The notes beneath the pieces were generated by a model. It was not told the origin of the DNA. It did no database searches and saw only the letters and a list, made by a program, of their open reading frames with translations. From Bacteroidota bacterium (GTDB taxonomy: Bacteria; Bacteroidota; Bacteroidia; UKL13-3), in assembly GCA_027482225.1 (NCBI GenBank), contig JAIXWD010000016.1:419268-483267 (forward strand): a stretch of 64,000 nt of DNA, written 5' to 3'. How positions within the stretch are numbered: the first letter of the stretch is position 1; each line of letters opens with the position of its first letter. Positions 8,095 to 16,727 of the stretch are shown one piece after another. Position numbers and translations under genes: made by a program.

Positions 8095-8934
8095 TTATTG
8101 CGGTATAAAAATAACTATGTCTTGATAATTTAAACTCTTCGATTTATCTGACCCTTTCCACCAACCGTGGTTTAGCAACTTTATCATTAAAGCTGCAGCT
8201 TCCGCCATGTTCTTTATAGCAAAAGATTTAAAAGCAATATTGGCATCTTTTACTTTGTTATCATGCAGGTAGTAGGTGTCATACTCAAACCTAAATTGCA
8301 TAAGATGAGGGTTTCTATTTAAGATTTCTGGAGTATTTTCTTCTAATATGAAGAATGTTGACAAACAATGCCCACCTGGCTTTAAAACGCGTTTTATTTC
8401 TTTTAAGTAGTTTTGAACCTCAGCGGGCTGCATGTGAGTGAATACAGAAGTTAATACAACTGTATCAAAAGTGTTATCGGGATAAGGAAATATAAAATGT
8501 GCAGCTTGATGTTTGACATCTAAATTATATAAATCGTTTCTTAGGGGTGTATGAATGAAATTAAAATTAGGATATTTACTGCTTACTTTTTCTTTACACC
8601 AATTAATACCGTCCGCTACAACATCAAAACCTTCATATTTGCCATTTTCATTTAAATATAGTGTTAGTGGAACGGCTAATCTACCTATGCCACATCCAAT
8701 ATCTAATATAGAACTATTGGGCTTAAGGTTTGCATAATCAATACACAGTTTAACTAAGTCATTGCCCGACTTTTCAAAGTCTCCTGATCCTGTAAAAATC
8801 AAACCTTTGGGAGGTATCATTGGATTTCGATTGCTGGAAATTAAGTACAATAAATCTATCGGAAGGTAAATTATCCTTCTAGCCACTCTACGCATTTTCG
8901 GAGTTAAACTATAATATAGTTTTCTTGCAATCAT
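8095..8934 (-). CDS. class I SAM-dependent methyltransferase
   Basis: Methyltransferase of 279 residues; the substrate is unknown. SAM motif I reads ILDIGCGIGRLAVPL (about 95-109), with an acidic residue at the end of the next strand (YEGFDVVADGINWCK). The DTVVLTSVFTHMQP segment and LKEIKRVLKPGGHCLSTFF are motifs II/III of the Methyltransf_11/25 type. The basic N-terminus (IARKLYYSLTPKMRRVARRI), then a hydrophobic stretch near 27-36, suggests loose membrane contact. It ends at the shared terminator and is separated from tRNA-His upstream by about 230 nt. Genes of this type often act on glycans or small molecules, but nothing here decides it. Confidence 0.8.
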   Translation of the reverse strand: MIARKLYYSLTPKMRRVARRIIYLPIDLLYLISSNRNPMIPPKGLIFTGSGDFEKSGNDLVKLCIDYANLKPNSSILDIGCGIGRLAVPLTLYLNENGKYEGFDVVADGINWCKEKVSSKYPNFNFIHTPLRNDLYNLDVKHQAAHFIFPYPDNTFDTVVLTSVFTHMQPAEVQNYLKEIKRVLKPGGHCLSTFFILEENTPEILNRNPHLMQFRFEYDTYYLHDNKVKDANIAFKSFAIKNMAEAAALMIKLLNHGWWKGSDKSKSLNYQDIVIFIPQ

Positions 8935-9124
8935 TGGGGTGCAATATAACTGTTTAGTTAATTAGATATTTAGATTTCAATGCTGAATTTACAATTCAAT
9001 TTCTGACTTTTAATCAATTAATTTTATATTGATCAAGAAGTCATTATTTATTAAATAGTATAATAAAACAGTAGTAATAATCTGCTAATTGAAAATGAAA
9101 TGGGAGACTTAATATGATCTTAAA

Positions 9125-9155
9125 TAAAAAAAGTTTCACGGTAAAGTGAAACTTT
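9125..9155 (-). terminator. terminator downstream of tRNA-His
   Basis: Inverted repeat with 10-bp arms (9130-9139 and 9146-9155, minus-strand arm AAAGTTTCAC) and a 6-nt loop. On the minus strand a T run follows. It lies 9 nt beyond the tRNA 3' end. Confidence 0.85.
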
Positions 9156-9163
9156 TAATCTTG

Positions 9164-9238
9164 GGTGGAATATGGGGCTCGAACCCACGACCTCCTGAAC
9201 CACAATCAGGCGCTCTAACCAACTGAGCTAAAACCACC
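9164..9238 (-). tRNA. tRNA-His (anticodon GTG)
   Basis: Cloverleaf of 75 nt counting the encoded extra G at position -1, which pairs with C73 and is the hallmark of tRNA-His. D stem GCTC/GAGC, anticodon stem CCTGA/TCAGG with loop TTGTGGT, 5-nt variable loop AGGTC, T arm GTGGG-TTCGAGC-CCCAT. CCA is not encoded. The acceptor stem GTGGTTT/ATTCCAC has two consecutive T-T oppositions (5:68 and 6:67). The rest is canonical, so I call it functional with an odd acceptor. Confidence 0.92.
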
Positions 9239-9250
9239 ATTAAAGGGTGG

Positions 9251-9281
9251 CAAAATTAAAAATATTTTCTACAATTGCCAA
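9251..9281 (-). promoter_or_regulatory. promoter of tRNA-His
   Basis: On the minus strand TTG (9279-9281), a 20-nt spacer, then TAATTTTG (9251-9258), an exact TAnnTTTG -7 box. It starts 13 nt upstream of the tRNA. Confidence 0.65.
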
Positions 9282-9296
9282 TCAATTTTTTAAAGT

Positions 9297-10022
9297 TTAT
9301 GCATCTAGCAGTTGCTCAACCTTTTCCCAATTTAAAACACTCCAAAAAGCTTGGGTATATTCTGCTCTTTTGTTCTGATATTTTAAATAATAGGCGTGTT
9401 CCCAAACATCAAGTCCAATAATTGGATTGCCTTTTAAGGTTGCTATATCCATTAAAGGGTTGTCTTGGTTTGGGGTTGATGTGACGATTAGTTTATCACC
9501 TTGTTTTATTAACCAAGCCCAACCTGAACCGAATTGTCCTAATGCTGCTTTCTCGAATTGTTTTTTAAACTCCTCCATAGATCCAAAGTTTTTAGCAATA
9601 AGGTTGGTCAATTTTTCACTTGGCTTTGTTCCTGTTTTAAGTAGTTGCCAAAAAAAAGCGTGATTCCAATGCCCACCACCATTATTTCTAATAGCATTAC
9701 GAACGTTTTCAGGTAATTTACCAATAACTGCGATTAGTTCCTCCACACTCTGGCCTTTTAAAGACGCTTCTTTAGCAATAGCAGTATTTAAGTTGTTAAC
9801 ATATGCCTGATGATGCTTGCTATGGTGTATCTCCATCGTTTGTGCATCTATAAATGGTTCAAGCGCATTATATGTATATGGAAGCTTTGGCAAAGTAAAC
9901 ATACCATCGTTGGTAAATTGGTTTATCGTATTGATAGCCGCTTTTACAGCAGGTTTATATAAAGTAGCACCTGCAGCTAAAATAGCACCTGTTTTTAAAA
10001 AGTCTTTTCTGTTTGATTTCAT
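9297..10022 (-). CDS. superoxide dismutase (Fe/Mn family) with N-terminal export-like signal
   Basis: Converts superoxide to peroxide and oxygen. The catalytic domain spans about residues 43-241. Metal ligands by family alignment are H66 (MEIHHSKHH), H121 (GGHWNHAFFW), D205 and H209 (GLDVWEHAYYLKY, the SOD signature). Fe versus Mn use cannot be decided from this. Unlike the usual cytoplasmic enzyme, there are about 42 extra N-terminal residues, starting MKSNRKDFLKTGAILAAGAT. This resembles a Tat-type signal (NRKDFLK in place of RRxFLK) and suggests export or membrane anchoring. The gene is monocistronic. Confidence 0.93.
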   Translation of the reverse strand: MKSNRKDFLKTGAILAAGATLYKPAVKAAINTINQFTNDGMFTLPKLPYTYNALEPFIDAQTMEIHHSKHHQAYVNNLNTAIAKEASLKGQSVEELIAVIGKLPENVRNAIRNNGGGHWNHAFFWQLLKTGTKPSEKLTNLIAKNFGSMEEFKKQFEKAALGQFGSGWAWLIKQGDKLIVTSTPNQDNPLMDIATLKGNPIIGLDVWEHAYYLKYQNKRAEYTQAFWSVLNWEKVEQLLDA

Positions 10023-10169
10023 AACAATACAATTTACTGACGAAGCTACAATACTAATGTTTCATAAAAAAACAATAAACTTAATATTATGTCAAACTCA
10101 ACACCACTAACAATAATTTGTTTAAATAAATGTTAAATTAGTTATTTGGAAAATATTTAAACCAAATCT

Positions 10170-11501
10170 GTGACATTTATCTGGAGTAAGCTTAATAAGT
10201 TTAATAGTCTACAAATCTATCATTTTTTGAGGTTTGGAACCATGTTCCTTATTTCAATTTTGCTAGCTAAAATTGCTATTCTATACCAGCATGAATATGG
10301 TTTACGCTTAATAAGCCAATATGAGAATTTAATGTTGGTTACTTCTAGCTTAACTTTTTTTTGGGTTGCGGCAATCACTAATACCCTTATTCCTTATTAC
10401 AATAATGCTGAACCAGAACTTAAGAAGAAAGTGCTATTTAGTACATTTTTCTTGTTATTGGTGTTTTCAATTTTGGCATCCATCATTGTGGCATCTATGG
10501 GTTTTTTGCATGATAAGGATAAAAATCTATTTCAAATGTTTGCCTTAGTGGTGCTCTTAAACACACCAACTTACATTACAGATTACATTTTTTATTTGAA
10601 TGAGAAATATAAGTCATTAATTATCTGGGGTACCATTACATTTTTTGCTCAGATACTGATGTTGTGTTTGCCTTTATACTTTAAACAATCCTTAAATTTA
10701 GCCATAAACTTACTATTGGTGCTTTCGTTGCTCAAGTTTAATTACACCATTATTTTATTAATGAAATATGCAACCATTACGGTGCAAAAATCATTAACCA
10801 TTGATTTTATGAAGCGCGTTTTGCCTATTATGTTCTCTATATTATTGGCAGGAAGTATGGAGTACATTAATAGTTATATTATTGAGTTTAATTTTACTGA
10901 TGAAGAGTTCGCCATGTATAGATATGCTGCCAGAGAGTTACCAATATTTTTAATTTTAGCAAACTCTTTAAGTAATGTTTATAGTGGTGAAATTGCCAAA
11001 TCAAATGCAGAAGAAAAACTAGATGAAGGATTATCAAGACTAAAAAAATCATCTCAAAAACTAATGCGTTGGTTATTTCCGTCAACAATTGCATTAATGT
11101 TTTTAAGTCCTTACTTATTTAAATATGCTTATAACGAAGAGCTAATGGCTGGATATAAAATATTTAATATTTACTTATTGCTCATTATTAGTCGTATGAT
11201 ATACCCGCAAACAGTAATTATGGGAATAATGAAGAACAAAATTTTCTACCTTATATCCTCAAACTATATTGTAATTCATTGCCTACTTTCTTTCTGGTTT
11301 ATTTATCTATTTGGTATAACAGGAATTGCATACGCTACTGTGTTATCATACATTATAGAAAAAATAATGTTGGCAATTTACTGTAAAATGCAAGGAATAG
11401 ATTATAGGAAATATACTCCTTGGATGGAGCATTTAATTTATTCTTTAGTAACTGTATTGGCATACTACATAACAACAATATTAGAAATGCCAATGCCTTA
11501 A
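10170..11501 (+). CDS. polysaccharide/lipid-linked oligosaccharide flippase-like membrane protein (MATE/Wzx type)
   Basis: Integral membrane protein of 443 residues with about twelve hydrophobic helices spread evenly along the chain. The start RFGTMFLISILLAKIAILYQ and the overall pattern fit the polysaccharide biosynthesis (Wzx/MurJ-like) transporter superfamily, which moves lipid-linked sugars across the inner membrane. The GTG at 10170 is chosen because the next in-frame ATG (10242) lies inside the first helix. It is isolated from glycan genes apart from a glycosyltransferase 5 kb away. The 3' end is 5 nt from the convergent M1 peptidase stop. Confidence 0.72.
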   Translation: MTFIWSKLNKFNSLQIYHFLRFGTMFLISILLAKIAILYQHEYGLRLISQYENLMLVTSSLTFFWVAAITNTLIPYYNNAEPELKKKVLFSTFFLLLVFSILASIIVASMGFLHDKDKNLFQMFALVVLLNTPTYITDYIFYLNEKYKSLIIWGTITFFAQILMLCLPLYFKQSLNLAINLLLVLSLLKFNYTIILLMKYATITVQKSLTIDFMKRVLPIMFSILLAGSMEYINSYIIEFNFTDEEFAMYRYAARELPIFLILANSLSNVYSGEIAKSNAEEKLDEGLSRLKKSSQKLMRWLFPSTIALMFLSPYLFKYAYNEELMAGYKIFNIYLLLIISRMIYPQTVIMGIMKNKIFYLISSNYIVIHCLLSFWFIYLFGITGIAYATVLSYIIEKIMLAIYCKMQGIDYRKYTPWMEHLIYSLVTVLAYYITTILEMPMP

Positions 11502-11506
11502 TGCCT

Positions 11507-13159
11507 TTAGTTTACTATTTGTCGGGTTTCAATTAAGTAGTAATCAATTTTAATTTTAAATTCTTTTGGGTCTAAGTAATTTAAATCAACAACGCGCCAT
11601 TTTGTTGTAGGTGTTAGCGGCTGATAATCGTTTTTTGAAATTGTGGCCTGAATTGGCATTTCAAATCCTTTTATCACATTAACCCATCGGTATTTTAATT
11701 CAAGTATTTCATTTTCTCCTGGAGTTAAGCTATATTCTAATACTGGAAGTTGGGCTTGTGTTAAATATTGTTCAAAAATTGGCGCTAAATTTTTACCAGT
11801 TCTGTTTACCCAAAAATCTATACATTGTTTGCTGGTTATGTTAGCGTATTTAAATGTATTACAATAATCAAGTAAACTATTAAACCATAAGGTGTCATTG
11901 TCTATAACATGCCTTATGGTATACAACATCCAACTACCTTTATAATATATGTCATTGTCTTCAAAGTCATGGAAATAAACGTTAGATGTACCCAATAATG
12001 GGTGTTTATTCTCTATGTTCCTTTTTTGCATTTTTAGGTATTTATGTGCTGCCTCTTTATCCATATTACATTCCACAAAAACAGCTTCAGCATGTGTAGT
12101 GAAACTCTCATGTAACCAAAGTTCTGCAGGGTCAAATGATGTAATGCTATTGCCAAACCATTCGTGTGCACTTTCATGAATGATAATAAAATCAAAATCC
12201 CAACGTGTATTGCTGTAATCGTTACCATAGCTTACTGCGCTTTGGTGTTCCATTCCCCAATAAGGTGTTTCAACTAGTTTATAACCATCATTCCAAAAAG
12301 GGTAGGGGCCAAAATATTTTTCATAGCAAGCCATCATGGTTTTAACTTGTTCAAAATGTTTTTGAGCCTTGTTTAAGTTATAATCAAGTACATAATAATC
12401 TAATGTAAGTGGTTTGTTGATGTTGTTGTACTTTGCAGTGTATTCATCATTAAAATGTTTATAGTTGCCAATATTTACTGTAATGTTGTAGTTGTTAATC
12501 GGATATCTTACTTGCCATCTAAATTCAGTGTAACCATTGTTTAGGTTTATTGAATCAGTAAGTTTCCCATTGCTTACTCCTGTTAAATGTGAAGGTACTT
12601 GTAAGTTGATGTTTACACTATCTGCTTCATCGCTTAAATGGTCTTTACATGGCAGCCAAGTACTAGCACCTAATCCTTGACAAGCTAATCCAACCCAGTC
12701 GTTACCACTACTGTCTTTTGTAAAAACAAAGCCTCCGTCCCATGGCGCTTTTTTTGCAATTAATGGATTACCACTAAAGTACACAAGTAATTGATGACAG
12801 CTGTTTTTTCGTTGATGTGGTATTTTTATAAGTATTATGCTACTATCTCGGGTGTATTTTAATTGCTTTTGATTATATACAATACTATCTATTTTAATTA
12901 AGCCATGAATGTCTAACTGCATCAAATTTGCAGGTTTAAGCACTTTGTATGATATGATATTATAGCCCTGAATGTATTTTTTGTTAGGTGTTATTTTTAA
13001 AGTAATATTGTACATGGTAACATCAAACCATGTTCGTTTATTGTTTAATTTCCCATGCAAATAATCGTGCTTCTCGAAAGTCCTTGGTGGATGTCCGATT
13101 GAGTTGAGGCTATGTAATAAATAGAATAAAAACAGTAAGTTACGTTTACTTAAAATCAT
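11507..13159 (-). CDS. M1 family zinc aminopeptidase, exported
   Basis: Removes N-terminal amino acids from peptides. It has 550 residues. The zinc site is HESAH (328-332) with E351 (WLHESF), the exact HExxH-x18-E of family M1, and the substrate-amine motif is present as GMEHQ (302-306). The start at 13159 gives a signal peptide (MILSKRNLLFLFYLLHSL), so it probably acts in the periplasm or beyond. The frame is open further upstream to 13372, but that would run into fabI on the other strand and put the hydrophobic signal inside the protein. A promoter lies directly upstream. Confidence 0.9.
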   Translation of the reverse strand: MILSKRNLLFLFYLLHSLNSIGHPPRTFEKHDYLHGKLNNKRTWFDVTMYNITLKITPNKKYIQGYNIISYKVLKPANLMQLDIHGLIKIDSIVYNQKQLKYTRDSSIILIKIPHQRKNSCHQLLVYFSGNPLIAKKAPWDGGFVFTKDSSGNDWVGLACQGLGASTWLPCKDHLSDEADSVNINLQVPSHLTGVSNGKLTDSINLNNGYTEFRWQVRYPINNYNITVNIGNYKHFNDEYTAKYNNINKPLTLDYYVLDYNLNKAQKHFEQVKTMMACYEKYFGPYPFWNDGYKLVETPYWGMEHQSAVSYGNDYSNTRWDFDFIIIHESAHEWFGNSITSFDPAELWLHESFTTHAEAVFVECNMDKEAAHKYLKMQKRNIENKHPLLGTSNVYFHDFEDNDIYYKGSWMLYTIRHVIDNDTLWFNSLLDYCNTFKYANITSKQCIDFWVNRTGKNLAPIFEQYLTQAQLPVLEYSLTPGENEILELKYRWVNVIKGFEMPIQATISKNDYQPLTPTTKWRVVDLNYLDPKEFKIKIDYYLIETRQIVN

Positions 13160-13164
13160 TTTAC

Positions 13165-13197
13165 CAAATGTAAGCGGAAAATGTATAAAATTGCAAA
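13165..13197 (-). promoter_or_regulatory. promoter of the M1 peptidase gene, nearly leaderless
   Basis: On the minus strand TTTG (13194-13197), 21-nt spacer, TACATTTG (13165-13172). The -7 box ends only 5 nt before the ATG at 13159, so the transcript would start at or next to the start codon. Confidence 0.5.
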
Positions 13198-13259
13198 AGA
13201 ATAAACATAATAAACCATGTTTGGTCAAATTAATTATCAATCCGAAAACTAATAATATT

Positions 13260-14084
13260 ATGATTTTAAAAGGGAAAAAAGGCATCATTTTCGGTGCACT
13301 AAACGATAAGTCAATTGCATGGCAAGTAGCTTTAAAAGCACATGAACAAGGTGCTGAATTTGTGTTAACCAATGCTCCAATCGCTATGCGTATGGGCGAA
13401 ATTAATAATCTTGCTGCTGTTTGTGGTAACGCTCAAGTTATTCCATGCGATGTTTCTAAAACTGAAGATATGGAGAATTTGATTGACAAGTCGATGGAGA
13501 TACTAGGTGGCCAAATAGATTTTGTGCTTCACTCTGTTGGCATGAGCTTAAATATTCGTAAAGGTCGTGATTATGCTGATGTAGATTATAAGTTTATGCA
13601 TGATACATTAGATATTTCATCTATTTCATTCCACCGTTTAATGCAAACATTATGGAAAAAAGATGCAATGAAAGATTGGGGTTCTATTGTAGCATTAACA
13701 TACATTGGTGCGCAACGCGTTTTTCCTGATTACCATGAAATGGGTGATGCCAAATCTTTATTAGAAAGTTATGCTCGTGGTTTTGGTTACCGTTTTGGCA
13801 AAGAGAAAAAAGTACGTGTAAATACAATTTCTCAAAGCCCAACAAAAACCACAGCAGGTAGTGGTGTTAAAGGTTTTGGCGATTTCTTTGATTATGCAGA
13901 TGCATTATCTCCGTTAGGTAATGCAAGTGCTGACGCTTGTGCTGATTATTGCTTAAGTTTATTTAGTGATTTAACTCGTATGGTTACCATGCAAAATCTT
14001 TTCCATGATGGAGGTTTTAGCAATACAGGTTTTAGCTATGATGTGTTTAAGTTAATTGAAAATAAAAACGAAGGTGGAGCCTAA
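13260..14084 (+). CDS. fabI: enoyl-[acyl-carrier-protein] reductase (NADH)
   Basis: Last step of the fatty-acid elongation cycle: reduces trans-2-enoyl-ACP with NADH. It has 274 residues. The N-terminal cofactor site is GIIFGALNDKSIAW, the FabI form of the SDR fold. Catalytic residues by family alignment are Y148 (ALTYIGAQ), Y158 and K165 (YHEMGDAK, the Y-x6-K spacing of FabI). The start at 13260 (MILKGKKGII) matches FabI proteins; the open frame from 13191 adds an unlikely leader. It is single-copy in this window and is terminated by a strong hairpin. Confidence 0.95.
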   Translation: MILKGKKGIIFGALNDKSIAWQVALKAHEQGAEFVLTNAPIAMRMGEINNLAAVCGNAQVIPCDVSKTEDMENLIDKSMEILGGQIDFVLHSVGMSLNIRKGRDYADVDYKFMHDTLDISSISFHRLMQTLWKKDAMKDWGSIVALTYIGAQRVFPDYHEMGDAKSLLESYARGFGYRFGKEKKVRVNTISQSPTKTTAGSGVKGFGDFFDYADALSPLGNASADACADYCLSLFSDLTRMVTMQNLFHDGGFSNTGFSYDVFKLIENKNEGGA

Positions 14085-14110
14085 TAAATATTAACGAGTT
14101 TGTACAAAAT

Positions 14111-14144
14111 AAAAAAGAGGCTGTATTTTAATAGCCTCTTTTTT
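14111..14144. terminator. bidirectional terminator between fabI and the GNAT-nitrilase gene
   Basis: 12-bp stem, left arm AAAAAAGAGGCT (14111-14122) and right arm 14133-14144, with a 10-nt loop. A and T runs on both flanks make it usable from either direction. Confidence 0.85.
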
Positions 14145-14151
14145 GTTAATG

Positions 14152-15684
14152 TTATTTTTCTTGTACTTCGTACATGTCTAATCGCCTGTCTTTCCAATTT
14201 AATACGGTTCCCGTATTACGCGCACGCTCAATAGCTGCTAAATCTAAGTCTGCAATAACAATTGTTTCAATGTTTGTACTGCACTCGCCTGCTATTGCAT
14301 CTGGTGGAAATGCAAAGTCACTAGGTGTGTAAATTCCTGATTGGGCATAATTAATATCCATATTATCTACAGAAGGTATATTGCCTATTGTACCTGCAGT
14401 GGCAACAAAAATCTGGTTTTCAACAGCACGACTTTGAGCACATATTTTAACTCGCAAATGACCATGTTTTTCATCTGTGCTAAACGGTACAAATAGAATT
14501 TTAGCTCCCTTTTGGCAAGCAATACGTGTCATCTCAGGAAACTCTACATCATAACAAACATTTATAGCCACCTTGCCACAATCAGTATTAAAGACCTTAA
14601 TTTCATTGCCAGGTTTTACTCCCCACCACTTGGCCTCATTACTTGTTATATGAATTTTGTATTGCTTTTCGTATGTGCCATCTCGTTTAAACAAATAGCT
14701 AATATTATATAAGTTGTCATTCTCTACCTGTAAATGAGTGCCAGCAATAATGTTGATGTTGTATTCCATACTTAAGCGTGAAAATAAGTTGATATAGTCT
14801 TCTGTATACTCATCAAGCTTACGTATACTATCTTCTGGACTCATACTTTTATACTCATGTAATGATAAAAGTTGTGTAGTAAACAATTCTGGGAACAAGG
14901 CAAAGTCACTTTTATAGTTACTTGCTACATCAGTAAAATACTCACACTGTTGAGCAAACTCTTTAAATGATTTTATTTTACGTAGCTCATACTGTATAGC
15001 ACAAACGCGTACTTTTTTCATTAATACACTTCGCTCTTTTGTCTCTGGTATATAATCTAGGTTAATCCATTCTAATAAAGTTGCATAACCTTCACTTTCA
15101 TGGTCATCGGGTAAATAATCTTTAATTAGTCTTTGTATGGTAAAACCTTGCGAAAGTTGAAAAGTAAGAACGGGATCTTTAATTTTTTTCTCTATAACAC
15201 GTTTTACATATGCTCGAATACCGAACTTAGCGGAGTGTTTGTGGAAATTTGGTAAACGTCCTCCAATTAGAATTGCTTTTAGGTTTTTGTCTACACATAA
15301 TTGCCTGCGCATGTCATACAATCGTCTTCCAATTTTCAAACCTTGGTAATCCGGGTGAACCATTACTTCAATACCATAAAGCGTATCGCCTTCTTCATCG
15401 TGGTTGGTAATAAATCCATTATCACAAATTTCTTTCCATGTATGGTCGTCATCATACTCGTCCCAACTCACTATAAGACTTGCTGCTGAACCCACAATTT
15501 CGCCTTCATACTCAATAACCTGCATACCCTCAGCAAATATTTTATACTGACTTTCTAACATTTCTAGTTTCCATGGTTCAGAATCGGGGAAACATATTTT
15601 AGATAGTTTGATAATGTCATCAAAGTCGCTACGCTCTGCAGCCCGCTCAATTAATTTAGGTTTACGTGGTGAACGAATTTTCAT
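14152..15684 (-). CDS. GNAT acetyltransferase / carbon-nitrogen hydrolase fusion
   Basis: Two-domain enzyme of 510 residues. Residues about 11-210 are a GNAT domain with the acetyl-CoA loop VHPDYQGLKIGRRLYD (109-124). Residues about 222-510 are a nitrilase-superfamily amidohydrolase with the Glu-Lys-Cys triad E266 (LFPELF), K343 (QYKIHIT) and C377 (INVCYDVEFPE). Fusions of this layout exist in several phyla; their substrate is generally unassigned, and acetylation plus deamidation of an amide-bearing metabolite is only a guess. The ATG at 15684 is preferred to an upstream TTG at 15729, which would add a basic 15-residue leader. Confidence 0.9.
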   Translation of the reverse strand: MKIRSPRKPKLIERAAERSDFDDIIKLSKICFPDSEPWKLEMLESQYKIFAEGMQVIEYEGEIVGSAASLIVSWDEYDDDHTWKEICDNGFITNHDEEGDTLYGIEVMVHPDYQGLKIGRRLYDMRRQLCVDKNLKAILIGGRLPNFHKHSAKFGIRAYVKRVIEKKIKDPVLTFQLSQGFTIQRLIKDYLPDDHESEGYATLLEWINLDYIPETKERSVLMKKVRVCAIQYELRKIKSFKEFAQQCEYFTDVASNYKSDFALFPELFTTQLLSLHEYKSMSPEDSIRKLDEYTEDYINLFSRLSMEYNINIIAGTHLQVENDNLYNISYLFKRDGTYEKQYKIHITSNEAKWWGVKPGNEIKVFNTDCGKVAINVCYDVEFPEMTRIACQKGAKILFVPFSTDEKHGHLRVKICAQSRAVENQIFVATAGTIGNIPSVDNMDINYAQSGIYTPSDFAFPPDAIAGECSTNIETIVIADLDLAAIERARNTGTVLNWKDRRLDMYEVQEK

Positions 15685-15839
15685 GTTTTTAACTTTTTTG
15701 GGGGTTGATTTGTTCCTTATTTTGTGCAAACCACACTACAAGTTTAAGGTATAATTTTAATACTTTGTGAAGGCAAAGTTGTGTAAGTAATTTCTTAGTG
15801 GTTATTTCACGACTTTAAAAACTACTAAAGATTCATTAA

Positions 15840-16652
15840 ATGAGTTTACAATACACCATAGAAAAAGCTTGGGAAAATAGAGAATTATTAAAGAATGCTG
15901 ATACTCAAAATGCCATTCGTGAGGTAATAGAAATGTTAGACAAAGGCAAGTTGCGCACTGCAGAGCCTATTGCCGAAGGCTGGAAAGTAAACGATTGGGT
16001 AAAAAAAGCTGTAATCATGTATTTCCCAATTCAACAAATGGAAACAATTGAGGTTGGCCCATTTGAGTTTCATGATAAAATGAAATTGAAATGCAATTAT
16101 GCTGAACAAGGTGTGCGCGTTGTACCAAATGCAGTAGCTCGTTATGGTGCATTTTTACAAAAAGGAGTAATTATGATGCCGAGTTATGTAAATATAGGTG
16201 CTTATGTAGATGAAGGTACAATGGTAGATACTTGGGCTACCGTTGGTAGTTGTGCACAAATTGGCAAGCATGTTCATTTAAGTGGTGGTGTAGGTATTGG
16301 CGGTGTTTTGGAGCCAGTACAAGCTGCACCTGTAATTATTGAAGACAATTGTTTTATTGGTTCACGTTGTATAGTTGTGGAAGGTGTTAGGGTTGAAAAA
16401 GAAGCTGTACTTGGTGCAGGTGTAATATTAACCATGAGTACCAAAATAATAGATGTAACAGGAAATAATCCCATTGAATACAAGGGGCTTGTACCAGCCC
16501 GTAGTGTGGTTATTCCAGGTAGTTATACTAAGAAATTTCCAGCAGGAGATTACCAAGTACCATGTGCAATTATAATTGGTAAACGTAAAGAATCAACCGA
16601 TAAAAAAACTTCATTAAATGATGCATTGCGCGATCATAGTGTAGCTGTTTAA
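15840..16652 (+). CDS. dapD: 2,3,4,5-tetrahydropyridine-2,6-dicarboxylate N-succinyltransferase
   Basis: Diaminopimelate/lysine pathway enzyme: succinylates tetrahydrodipicolinate using succinyl-CoA, feeding lysine and peptidoglycan. It has 270 residues. The N-terminal helical part is about 1-100 (GWKVNDWVKKAVIMYFPIQQ). The left-handed beta-helix of hexapeptide repeats spans about 105-235 (GAYVDEGTMVDTWATVGSCA, IGGVLEPVQAAPVIIEDNCF). The C-terminus reads YQVPCAIIIGKRKESTDKKT as in other DapD. It is monocistronic, with no other dap gene in the window. Confidence 0.96.
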   Translation: MSLQYTIEKAWENRELLKNADTQNAIREVIEMLDKGKLRTAEPIAEGWKVNDWVKKAVIMYFPIQQMETIEVGPFEFHDKMKLKCNYAEQGVRVVPNAVARYGAFLQKGVIMMPSYVNIGAYVDEGTMVDTWATVGSCAQIGKHVHLSGGVGIGGVLEPVQAAPVIIEDNCFIGSRCIVVEGVRVEKEAVLGAGVILTMSTKIIDVTGNNPIEYKGLVPARSVVIPGSYTKKFPAGDYQVPCAIIIGKRKESTDKKTSLNDALRDHSVAV

Positions 16653-16672
16653 TTTAAGGAATTTAAGTATTG

Positions 16673-16680
16673 TAAATTTG
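16673..16680 (+). promoter_or_regulatory. candidate -7 box for the glycosyltransferase gene
   Basis: TAAATTTG, an exact TAnnTTTG match 48 nt before the TTG start. No good -33 box is seen at the right distance. Confidence 0.3.
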
Positions 16681-16727
16681 ATAAAACTATTAACATAGAA
16701 TAATAAAAAAAGAATTAATATTTTAAC

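Noticed and set aside
13160..13372. Longer start for the M1 peptidase
   Set aside because: It would overlap fabI on the other strand and bury the signal peptide; a good promoter lies at 13165-13197 inside the extension.
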